A program made the translations under genes and the position numbers. Below are positions 34,538-42,310 of a stretch of DNA of 64,000 bases, in pieces. Numbering within the stretch: position 1 is the first letter of the stretch; each line of letters opens with the position of its first letter. The notes beneath the pieces are model-generated. The model did no database searches, was not told the DNA's origin, and worked only from the letters and a program-made list of their open reading frames with translations. This stretch comes from Chitinophaga eiseniae (GTDB taxonomy: Bacteria; Bacteroidota; Bacteroidia; Chitinophagales; Chitinophagaceae): NCBI RefSeq assembly GCF_012641265.1, contig NZ_JABAHZ010000004.1:248001-312000 (forward strand), given 5' to 3'.

Positions 34538-35670
34538 TGAGAACGATAATGAAACGATACCTGCTGGCAGCGGCTTGTTTGCTGTTGACAGTGACTGCCC
34601 GGGCACAGCAACCCGGATTTAAATGGAATGTATTACCGGTAAAAGGGCTGCTGTTGAGCGTACCGGCGCCACAAGATGTCCCTCTGCTTTGTCGCTTCAT
34701 CAAAGAAGCATTGAAGGCAGAAGGCGTGAATACACTGGCACTCAGGATTGAATATGCATACCAGTTCAAGTCGCACCCGGAGCTGGCAGAACACAACGCC
34801 ATTTCAGAGAATGACCTGAAGCAGATTGTGGAGGCCTGCAGGGAATCGGGCATCCGGTTTATACCGACCCTGAACCTGCTGGCTCACCAATCTGAGCAAA
34901 CGGAGATGGGGCCCTTATTGAAGCACTATCCCCAGCTGGATGAGTCGCCCGACTATAACCCGCCAGTGCCCTGGAAAAATGGCGGCATGTTCGACTTCTA
35001 CAGCAAATGTGTTTGCCCGCAACATCCCGACCTGTTTCCTATCATCTTTTCGTTGATGGATGAGTTGATTGATGTGTGCGGCGCTGACGCCTTTCACGTA
35101 GGGCTTGACGAAGCATGGATTATCGGCTATGATAAATGTCCCCGTTGCGGTGGGCGTGACAAAGCGGAGTTGTTTGGCGCCTATGTGACTGCGTTGCACC
35201 AGCATCTCAAAGAAAAGAAATGCCAGCTATGGATGTGGAGCGATCGCCTGATAGATGGTAAAACTACCAACCTGCTGGCATGGCAGGCGAGTATGAACAA
35301 TACTGCCCGGGCCATAGATATGATTCCAAAGGATATCATGATCTGCGACTGGAAATATGAGGATGCACCGCCCACTCCCGGTTACTTTGCCGTAAAAGGA
35401 TTTCATGTACTGCCTGCTGCCTGCGGTAACAAAGACGTGGCGCTGGCTCAACTGGAACAGGTATATGCTGCCCGTAAGAATGCGCTCCGGGCGGAATTTT
35501 CCCGGACGTTGTCAGAACGTATGCCCGGCGTATTTGAAACGATGTGGGTAAACACCCGTGAATTTATAGACGGTTATTACAACCGCAAAGGGGTGCGTCC
35601 GGCTACGCAGGACAATGTAGATACGTTTAAGGCGTTGTTTGCAGAAATCCGGAAGAAGGAGAAACAATAA
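34537..35670 (+). CDS. GH20-like glycoside hydrolase (beta-N-acetylhexosaminidase fold)
   Basis: The 377-residue secreted protein (signal LLAAACLLLTVTARA) has a TIM-barrel with the GH20 signature FHVGLDEAW. Asp191-Glu192 would be the stabilising and acid/base pair of the substrate-assisted mechanism; the usual motif is HxGGDE, with Leu here instead of the second Gly. Two CxxC-like Cys (DKCPRCGG) follow, which is unusual. The usual N-terminal GH20b domain is missing, so it is shorter than classical hexosaminidases. As the last gene of the sigma/FecR/SusCD locus it likely processes a GlcNAc- or GalNAc-containing glycan. Met5 (34549) is an alternative start. Confidence 0.75.
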   Translation: MRTIMKRYLLAAACLLLTVTARAQQPGFKWNVLPVKGLLLSVPAPQDVPLLCRFIKEALKAEGVNTLALRIEYAYQFKSHPELAEHNAISENDLKQIVEACRESGIRFIPTLNLLAHQSEQTEMGPLLKHYPQLDESPDYNPPVPWKNGGMFDFYSKCVCPQHPDLFPIIFSLMDELIDVCGADAFHVGLDEAWIIGYDKCPRCGGRDKAELFGAYVTALHQHLKEKKCQLWMWSDRLIDGKTTNLLAWQASMNNTARAIDMIPKDIMICDWKYEDAPPTPGYFAVKGFHVLPAACGNKDVALAQLEQVYAARKNALRAEFSRTLSERMPGVFETMWVNTREFIDGYYNRKGVRPATQDNVDTFKALFAEIRKKEKQ

Positions 35671-35681
35671 TAGAAGCGTAA

Positions 35682-35788
35682 AGCAGAAAGCGTAAAGCAA
35701 AAAGCTATTGTAGCGAATGACCAATGCGATTTTTAAATATTCGCGAAGATCATCCTCCACAATAGCTTTTTGCTTTTTGCTTTCTGCT
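35682..35788. repeat. Long inverted repeat with nested stem between convergent genes
   Basis: The outer arms (from AGCAGAAAG at 35682 to its complement ending 35788) match over 29 of about 31 bp. Inside them GCGAAT (35713-35718) pairs with ATTCGC (35739-35744). The arms are built from short GCAAAAAGC-like units repeated in tandem (GCGTAAAGC twice on the left). It overlaps the stop codon of the minus-strand gene. It may be a bidirectional terminator and looks like a dispersed intergenic repeat type. Confidence 0.7.
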
Positions 35789-36215
35789 AGTTGGTGAGCG
35801 GCACCATACAGCGCAGGTGGGTATTATCCAGGTATTGTTCCAGGCAGTATCCCTGCGGATCCAGTTGAGGAGCATGTAAAAGTTCGTCGAAGGCCTGGCC
35901 TATGCGGGCAGGATCTTTCGTATAATCATGGAGCAGGGCGCTGAGATATTTCCCTTTCCGGATGATAAAAGTATCGCAGCCGTATTGCTGGCCTTCTCCC
36001 GGGGAAAGGGCGTTTACAGCAGCCCGGTAAACGATGTGCCCGCCATTTTCCGGGCGGGAGATACCATAAAGCTGCCTTCCTTCCATATTGGGCAGCAGGG
36101 TACCGAGCTGGTCAAAGGCGGCGGGGATACCCTCCGGGAAGGAGCTGGCCGTAACATAAAATACTTCTATATCGTGTTCCAACGTATATGGTTCCATAAC
36201 AGGAAGTTTTGACAT
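35787..36215 (-). CDS. GyrI-like/effector-binding small protein, Bacteroidota family of unknown function
   Basis: From ATG 36215 (MSKLPVMEPYTLEHDIEVFY) the protein has 142 residues. The pattern EVFYVTASSFPEGIPAAFDQL, YGISRPENGGHIVYRAAV, CDTFIIRKGKYLS and DPQGYCLEQYL is that of a conserved Bacteroidota family related to the GyrI-like small-molecule-binding fold. No DNA-binding domain is present. I reject the upstream Met at 36287 because the extension is low-complexity and lacks homology-like sequence. Function unknown. Confidence 0.65.
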   Translation of the reverse strand: MSKLPVMEPYTLEHDIEVFYVTASSFPEGIPAAFDQLGTLLPNMEGRQLYGISRPENGGHIVYRAAVNALSPGEGQQYGCDTFIIRKGKYLSALLHDYTKDPARIGQAFDELLHAPQLDPQGYCLEQYLDNTHLRCMVPLTN

Positions 36216-36289
36216 ACTGCTAATGTACAACAGATCCCCGGCCGGGAAGCGGGGAAAAAGGGACAAATCAAGGGGGGAATCAGGCAATT

Positions 36290-36356
36290 GTTGGCATTTA
36301 TAAAAACTTCAGGAGGGGGGCAAAGACCTTCCCCCGAAGTTTTTATAAATGCCAAC
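36290..36356. repeat. Perfect 21-bp inverted repeat forming a large hairpin
   Basis: The arm 36290-36310 (GTTGGCATTTATAAAAACTT and one more base) pairs perfectly with 36336-36356. The 25-base loop has a G-run and a C-run that can pair further. Flanking GGGGG (about 36272) and CCCCC (about 36358) could extend it. It lies between the divergent GyrI-like and SusC genes. Confidence 0.8.
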
Positions 36357-36599
36357 AGCCCCCATTAAATATAATTGGTGTCAAATTAACGATTAAAATA
36401 AAATAGCTCCTTCTCTTTATATATATTATTGTCAATACGACAGTTAACATAGTTGTATTATAGTGTAATTGGGTACTTTGGGATAATATACGTTTATAAT
36501 CGGTTAATTATTCTGTATCCATGTTTACTGCTTACCCCTACTTTTATTGTGCTAACTATTCTATGAGCGCCTTCAACCTGTCAACCAAACGTTAATCAA
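36357..36599. other. AT-rich leader region of the second SusC gene
   Basis: No gene is seen in these 243 bp. TACTTTTA at 36539-36546 is a -7 box with one mismatch. AATACGAC and GTTGTATT (about 36434-36459) form an imperfect 8-bp inverted repeat that could bind a regulator. No ECF sigma or FecR gene is next to this locus. Confidence 0.4.
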
Positions 36600-39500
36600 A
36601 TGGCACAATCAGTAAAATCAGCAGTATCCCGATGCTTCGTACCGCTATGCGTGGTATGTTTTCTCGCGCTCTTCCCCCGTGTTGCATCGGCGCAGAAGAG
36701 GGCGGTTACAGGTACTGTGGCCGATTCATCCGGCATGCCTGTTATCGGCGCTACCGTCCGGGAAAAAGGCGGCAAGGCCGTCACTACCTGTGGCGCCGAC
36801 GGGACTTTTAAATTAACTGTAGATGAAAAAAATTCCCTGCTCATTTCCAGTATCGGGTTCCTGAATGCGGAAGTAGCGATAGGCAGCAGGACCACCTTCG
36901 CTATTACGTTAATCAGCAATACCTCCGCGCTGAATGCCGTGGTAGTAACGGCGCTGGGCGTAAAACGGGAAAAGCGTAACCTGACATTCAGCTCCCAGCA
37001 ACTGAACGGGGAGGAGCTGTTAAAAACCAAGGAACCCAACCTGGTGAACACCCTGGCAGGAAAGGTGCCAGGTATACAGATCACCAGTTCTTCCGGTAAT
37101 GCAGGGGCCTCCTCTCGCATTGTGATCAGGGGTAATTCTTCTCCTACCGGGGAAAACCAGGCATTGTTTGTTATTGACGGCGTGCCGGTAGATAACACGG
37201 AGACCGGTAATATCAGCGGTGGAGCAGCGGGTTCCGGCGTAAACCGTATCGCAGATATCGATCCTGCTATTATTGAAAACGTGAATATCCTCAAAGGCGC
37301 TGCCGCTACTGCGTTGTACGGTTCTTCCGGCGCCAGGGGCGTAGTGCTCATCACCACTAAAAACGGAGGCGTAGATAAAAAGCCGGTATTCAATTTTTCG
37401 TCGGACGCCTCTTTTGAGCATCCGCTGTTACCGGAACGGCAAACGATGTATGGACAAGGTACCAAAGGTATATTTTACAACGGGGAAGATGCAGACCAGA
37501 AAACAAGCCTTTCCTGGGGCCCCCGCATGGATACACTCAAGGTAAATGGCCAACCCGCACGGACCTACAACCCATACGATTTTTTCCGTACCGGTATTAC
37601 CACCAACAATACCATTTCTGCTTCGGGCAGTAACAATAATTCCAACTACTTCCTCAGCTATTCCTATTTAAACCAGAAAGGAGTAATGCCGGGAAATGAT
37701 TTTAAACGGCATTCCTTTTTTGCAAAATACAATTCCAAAATAGGCAAGTATGTAAGCACCACTTTCCAGCTGGGATACAGTAATTCCGACCAGGACAGGC
37801 TGCCGGAAGGCGCCAGCAACGGACCTTTATTTGTGCTGCTGGTGCAACCGGTATCCTGGAATCCTTACCCGGTGTTCCAGTCAAATGGCAGCCAGCGCGG
37901 CTATCGCAATTCCAGGAATATGCCCCTGTGGACACTCGATAATATCAGCAACGATTCCAAAGTCAACAGGTTTCTCCCGGTATTTACTACCAACATCGCG
38001 CCCACCAGCTGGCTTACTATTACAGAAAGGCTGGGCGCAGATATATACACGGAGTCCGATAAATATATAGAGCATCCCAGTCCGCAGATCGGGCTCACCG
38101 GGCAGATCAGGAACCAGAACGTCAACTTCCAGCAGTTTAACAATGACCTGATCGTGAACGCCACCAAAACATTTGGCAAGTTTAATGTGAACCTGCTGCT
38201 CGGTAATAATATCTATACTACTTACAACCAGTATATGAATATTAATAGCACGGGCCTGAATATTACCGATTTTAACAACTTATCGTCCGGTACCACTATT
38301 ACCGGTACGGAAAACCATACCCAGCTCAGGAAAGTGGGCTTTTATTCACAGGCTAACATTGAGTACAACCGCTTCCTGAACCTGTCTTTAACCGGCAGGT
38401 ACGACGGTAGTTCCGTACTCAATCCCGATAAAAACTTTTACCCTTACGGGTCGGCCGCTGCCAGCTTTATCTTTTCCGAATTCCTGGGGCCTAAGGCTTC
38501 CAGCGTCATTAACTTCGGAAAGGTGCGGCTGAGCTATGCCACAGTAGGTAACGATGGCGTTGGTGCGTACGCGTTATCTACTCCTTATATACAAGCCGGG
38601 CGGAACACGAATGCCGGTTATTTCCTGTTCCCATTCCAGGGGCAACAGGGATTTTTGCTCACGTCGGCGCTGGGTAACCCAACGCTCATTAATGAACGAC
38701 TCAATGAATATGAAGCAGGGCTTGAAATGCGGTTCCTGAAAGACAGGATCAGCTTCGAAGGATCCTATTTTAGCCGGCGCTCCAGAAATGGCCTTATCCC
38801 GGGGTCACAAATCTCTAATGCTACCGGCTTCAGTAATACCACTTTTAACTCTGCAGAAATATCCAACAAAGGGATAGAACTATTGCTGGGCGCCACTCCT
38901 GTAAAATCAAAAGATTTCAGCTGGAATATTACCCTGAACTTTTCGAAGATCAAAAACAAAGTGCTTACACTGGGACCGGGCATCGGGCAGCTTGGACGCC
39001 TGATCAAGGGAGAGCCTTATAATATCTTCTATGGCGCCCGTTATAAGCGCGCCGACAATGGCGAGCTACTGATCGACGCCAGCGGATTGCCGGTAGTGGA
39101 TCCTCAACAAGGTATTGTAGGAGATATCAACCCGGATTGGCTGGCTGGCCTGGATAACAGTTTCCGCTATAAACAATTCAGCCTTTCCTTCTTCTTCGAC
39201 ATGAAAAAAGGAGGCGATGTGCAGAATGATGTAGAAGCAGCGGGGCTTTATTACGGCACATCGAAAGAGACAACTACCCGTGGCAAAATCGTAATAAAGG
39301 GGATCAGTGAAGTAGACGGAAAGTCCAACAACGTGGAAGTAGATGCGCAAACGTATTATCAAACCAGGCAATACGAATCTACCATCCAGGATGGTACTTA
39401 TATCAAATTGCGGAACGTAAGTCTTTCTTACTTCCTGCCGGCATCCTTCCTGGCTAAAACGCCCTTCAAATCTGCTTCGCTGGCAGTAGCGGGCAGGAAC

Positions 39501-39641
39501 CTCTGGATCTATAGCCCGCATTTTACCGGCGCTGATCCGGAAGTAAGCTCCTACGGCACGGGCAACAGCTCACAGGGCATTTATGCGTTTTCTACGCCTA
39601 CAGCACGCTCTATCAACTTTTCACTGAAATTCAGTTTTTAG
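36600..39641 (+). CDS. SusC-type TonB-dependent outer-membrane transporter without STN domain
   Basis: The 1013-residue protein has a signal peptide (FVPLCVVCFLALFPRVASAQ), a CarboxypepD_reg domain (about 35-100, VTGTVADSSGMPVIGATVRE), the SusC plug (about 110-250, LGVKREKRNLTFSSQQLNGE to ILKGAAATALYGSSGARGV) and the barrel ending in SINFSLKFSF. It lacks the STN domain, so unlike the locus at 28 kb it should not signal to a FecR. It works with the SusD encoded directly downstream. The substrate is not evident, because no glycoside hydrolase follows immediately. Confidence 0.94.
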   Translation: MAQSVKSAVSRCFVPLCVVCFLALFPRVASAQKRAVTGTVADSSGMPVIGATVREKGGKAVTTCGADGTFKLTVDEKNSLLISSIGFLNAEVAIGSRTTFAITLISNTSALNAVVVTALGVKREKRNLTFSSQQLNGEELLKTKEPNLVNTLAGKVPGIQITSSSGNAGASSRIVIRGNSSPTGENQALFVIDGVPVDNTETGNISGGAAGSGVNRIADIDPAIIENVNILKGAAATALYGSSGARGVVLITTKNGGVDKKPVFNFSSDASFEHPLLPERQTMYGQGTKGIFYNGEDADQKTSLSWGPRMDTLKVNGQPARTYNPYDFFRTGITTNNTISASGSNNNSNYFLSYSYLNQKGVMPGNDFKRHSFFAKYNSKIGKYVSTTFQLGYSNSDQDRLPEGASNGPLFVLLVQPVSWNPYPVFQSNGSQRGYRNSRNMPLWTLDNISNDSKVNRFLPVFTTNIAPTSWLTITERLGADIYTESDKYIEHPSPQIGLTGQIRNQNVNFQQFNNDLIVNATKTFGKFNVNLLLGNNIYTTYNQYMNINSTGLNITDFNNLSSGTTITGTENHTQLRKVGFYSQANIEYNRFLNLSLTGRYDGSSVLNPDKNFYPYGSAAASFIFSEFLGPKASSVINFGKVRLSYATVGNDGVGAYALSTPYIQAGRNTNAGYFLFPFQGQQGFLLTSALGNPTLINERLNEYEAGLEMRFLKDRISFEGSYFSRRSRNGLIPGSQISNATGFSNTTFNSAEISNKGIELLLGATPVKSKDFSWNITLNFSKIKNKVLTLGPGIGQLGRLIKGEPYNIFYGARYKRADNGELLIDASGLPVVDPQQGIVGDINPDWLAGLDNSFRYKQFSLSFFFDMKKGGDVQNDVEAAGLYYGTSKETTTRGKIVIKGISEVDGKSNNVEVDAQTYYQTRQYESTIQDGTYIKLRNVSLSYFLPASFLAKTPFKSASLAVAGRNLWIYSPHFTGADPEVSSYGTGNSSQGIYAFSTPTARSINFSLKFSF

Positions 39642-39669
39642 TATGCCAGCACCACTAAAATTTATCAAC

Positions 39670-41052
39670 ATGAGAAAGTCTTTTTATATACTGCTGCTCG
39701 GGGGAATTTGTTTACAGGGCTGTAAAAAGTTCCTGGATGTAAATAAAGATCCCAACAACCCGGTAGATGTGCAGGAGTCACTAATCCTGGCGCCGGCAGA
39801 ACTGAACATTTCCGACAATATCCAGGGCGGTAATGCCGGGATCATTATACAGAACTATGTACAGAACATCGCTGCCAACCAGCTGAATCCATACGTGGGC
39901 AGTTACCAGCTGTTTAATATTGATATGGATGGCGACTGGTCCAACTTTTACGTTACCTCGCTCAACAACCTGATTACTCTGAATAAAAAGGCGGAAGCGA
40001 ATAGCAACTGGAACTACGCGGCCATCGCCAAAATACTCACTGCATACACCCTCGGTACTGCCACCGATTTCTGGGGAGATATTCCTTATTCTAAAGGGTT
40101 TACCAGCGGCGTTTTTACCGTACCGTACGATAAGCAGGAAGATATCTACAAAAGTATCCAGTCGCTGCTCAGCGATGCCATTGCCAACATCGATAAAAAT
40201 AGCAGTCCCAAAAGCCCTGCCGGCGACGACTACTTCTACAATGGCAACATGAGCGCCTGGCGCAAGCTTGCCTGGTCGCTGAAAGCGCGATATTATATGC
40301 ATCTCACCAAAGCGCCCGGGTATACAGCCAAAACGCAGGCAGAAGATGCGATGGCCGCTTTAAAGAATGGTATGACTTCCAACGACGATGATCTTAAGTT
40401 CAGCTACGCGGGCGCGGCGGGAGCAGAGAATACCTGGTATCTCACCTTTACGCCGGTAACCACCTACGTGATGAATGCCACATTAGTAGATTCATTGCGT
40501 AACCGGAACGATCCCCGGTTGCCGAAGATGATTGCTCCTGCTACGGCAACAGGGTTATATACCGGCAGAAGGATCGGTACACCTACCGGCGACCTGGCCA
40601 AGTATGCTTATCCTGCTGCATTTTACGGCGCCAAAGCTTCTTCCAATTATATATTCAGTTATACGGAAGCACTATTTATACAGGCAGAGGCCTTGCTGAT
40701 CACCAGCGGTTATGCCGCGGCGCAGCCGGTGTATGTAAATGCCATCAATGCCCATCTGTTCAAATTAGGCATTGATACTACCTCCGCTGCAGCCACTGCG
40801 TATGTAAACAGCCGCAAATTAACTGCCGCCAACGCATTACAGCTGATCATGGAAGAAAAGGCGGTGACTAACCTCTTTAACTTTGAAACGTATAACGACT
40901 GGAGGAGAACTGGTTTCCCAAAACTGCAGAAGGTAGACGGTGCATTGATAGACATCCCCCGGCGGTTATTATATCCGCAAAGCGAGATAATAACAAATGC
41001 ACAGCCACAACAAACCGCTATCCAGAGCACAAAGGTGTGGTGGGATAATTAA
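39670..41052 (+). CDS. SusD-like glycan-binding lipoprotein (SusD_2 type)
   Basis: From ATG 39670 (MRKSFYILLLGGICLQGCKK) the protein has 460 residues with a good lipobox (LQGC). An earlier in-frame ATG at 39643 would spoil the signal peptide. The sequence is of the second SusD subtype: FLDVNKDPNNPVDVQESLIL, TATDFWGDIPYSKGF, AWRKLAWSLKARYYMHL, FLKL-less helices and a final YNDWRRTGFPKL, YPQSEI. It pairs with the SusC gene upstream. A dispersed inverted repeat follows. Confidence 0.92.
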   Translation: MRKSFYILLLGGICLQGCKKFLDVNKDPNNPVDVQESLILAPAELNISDNIQGGNAGIIIQNYVQNIAANQLNPYVGSYQLFNIDMDGDWSNFYVTSLNNLITLNKKAEANSNWNYAAIAKILTAYTLGTATDFWGDIPYSKGFTSGVFTVPYDKQEDIYKSIQSLLSDAIANIDKNSSPKSPAGDDYFYNGNMSAWRKLAWSLKARYYMHLTKAPGYTAKTQAEDAMAALKNGMTSNDDDLKFSYAGAAGAENTWYLTFTPVTTYVMNATLVDSLRNRNDPRLPKMIAPATATGLYTGRRIGTPTGDLAKYAYPAAFYGAKASSNYIFSYTEALFIQAEALLITSGYAAAQPVYVNAINAHLFKLGIDTTSAAATAYVNSRKLTAANALQLIMEEKAVTNLFNFETYNDWRRTGFPKLQKVDGALIDIPRRLLYPQSEIITNAQPQQTAIQSTKVWWDN

Positions 41053-41088
41053 GACGCCATCATAACGGAGGCTGACCAAAAAGTATAA

Positions 41089-41256
41089 TTTCTCGCGAAG
41101 GCGCAAAGAAGCAAAGGATTTAAAAGAAGATAAGAGCGAATATTAAGCCCGCAAAGCGGGGAGATAATGTATCTCTCCGCTTTGCGGGCTTAATATTCGC
41201 GTTCTTCTTCTTATTGAATTCTTTGCTTCTTTGTTTCTTTGCGCCTTCGCGAGAAA
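41089..41256. repeat. Dispersed long inverted repeat, copy 2
   Basis: The outer arms (TTTCTCGCGAAGGCGCAAAG from 41089 and its complement ending 41256) and inner arms (around GCGAATATTAAGCCCGC) pair as in the copy at 9891. Compared with that copy, a C-G pair is changed to G-C in the outer stem and a T-A pair to A-T in the inner stem, so pairing is kept. It lies after the SusD stop in a 336-bp gap with no other gene. Confidence 0.85.
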
Positions 41257-41341
41257 CAGGTTTAGTCCCCCTTTTTTACAATTCATGACCCTTATTCTGC
41301 AATCCAGGCAGTATCCAATTCCCCCTACCGCTGATCCTTCC

Positions 41342-41349
41342 CATCTTTG
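41342..41349 (+). promoter_or_regulatory. -7-like box (CATCTTTG) for the TTHB210-like gene
   Basis: CATCTTTG differs from the consensus TAnnTTTG only in its first base and lies 39 bp before the start codon. Confidence 0.4.
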
Positions 41350-41388
41350 CTATGAAATAATAAAATAATATCAGCATTAAATTTAAAA

Positions 41389-42171
41389 ATGATGAAAAAG
41401 CTTTTACTAGCCTTAACCATTGTTTCCGCCGGCTTTGCCTCCTGTAAGAAAGATCACGACGCCCCCAAAGAGCATCTGTTCAAAGGCCCGGAACAAATTT
41501 TTCAACATGGGAAAGCATGGACCTGGTTTCAAACAGATGAAAATGATAAACCACTCCGCATTGCAGTTGCTATTGATGATGCAGCTATGAGCAGTCTTGA
41601 TACCGGCCATGTAGGTGACGGTGGCCACGATCACGCCAACATGTTGTCACTCGCTTTTCACCCCAAAGCGGCGATCACCCCATTTCAACATTTTGGATTG
41701 GATTGGAACCCGCATGGACATGAGCCTGCCGGCGTCTACGATAAGCCCCATTTCGATTTCCATTTTTACATGATCAGCGAAACTGAAAGGATGGGTATTC
41801 CGCCTTATGAAAATGATAGTCTCAAATTTAAAAACTATCCTGCGCCGGGTTATATGCCGGCAAACTATGTACCGATCCCCGGAGGCGTTCCACAAATGGG
41901 CACACATTGGGTGGACGTCACTGCTGCTGAGTTAAATGGTCAGCCTTTTACACAAACTTTTCTTAACGGATCTTATAATGGCAACGTGATTTTTTATGAG
42001 CCTATGATCACACGCGCTTTTATACAGGCCAATGCTACCTACGAAAGAGCGGTGCCACAGCCGGCGAAAGTGCAGAAGGATGGCTATTATCCGAAGAAAA
42101 TGAAAATTGAAAAAGGTAATGGCGTGACGAATATTATACTCGAAGATTTTGTATACAGAACAAAATCCTGA
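41389..42171 (+). CDS. TTHB210/DUF5602-like lipoprotein
   Basis: The 260-residue protein has a lipobox (TIVSAGFASCKK). It is rich in His: GHVGDGGHDHANMLSLAFHP, GHEPAGVYDKPHFDFHFYMI, GTHWVD. This matches the TTHB210-like (DUF5602) domain, whose Thermus prototype is under sigma-E control. The His clusters suggest metal binding, but the role is not known. It appears monocistronic, with a good terminator after it. The second ATG (41392) is an equal start candidate. Confidence 0.72.
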   Translation: MMKKLLLALTIVSAGFASCKKDHDAPKEHLFKGPEQIFQHGKAWTWFQTDENDKPLRIAVAIDDAAMSSLDTGHVGDGGHDHANMLSLAFHPKAAITPFQHFGLDWNPHGHEPAGVYDKPHFDFHFYMISETERMGIPPYENDSLKFKNYPAPGYMPANYVPIPGGVPQMGTHWVDVTAAELNGQPFTQTFLNGSYNGNVIFYEPMITRAFIQANATYERAVPQPAKVQKDGYYPKKMKIEKGNGVTNIILEDFVYRTKS

Positions 42172-42210
42172 TTTACCTTCTCATAAACACATCCATATAG
42201 TTATTTCCCC

Positions 42211-42239
42211 AAAAGCTACTTTTAAAACAAGTAGCTTTT
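42211..42239 (+). terminator. Intrinsic terminator after the TTHB210-like gene
   Basis: AAAAGCTACTT (42211-42221) pairs with AAGTAGCTTTT (42229-42239) and is followed by C and T-rich sequence. Confidence 0.8.
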
Positions 42240-42310
42240 CTGCATTTCAATATCTGCCGTAGAAAATGCGGGATAAATATTGCGATTCTTCATTACATTA
42301 GACTCAAAAA

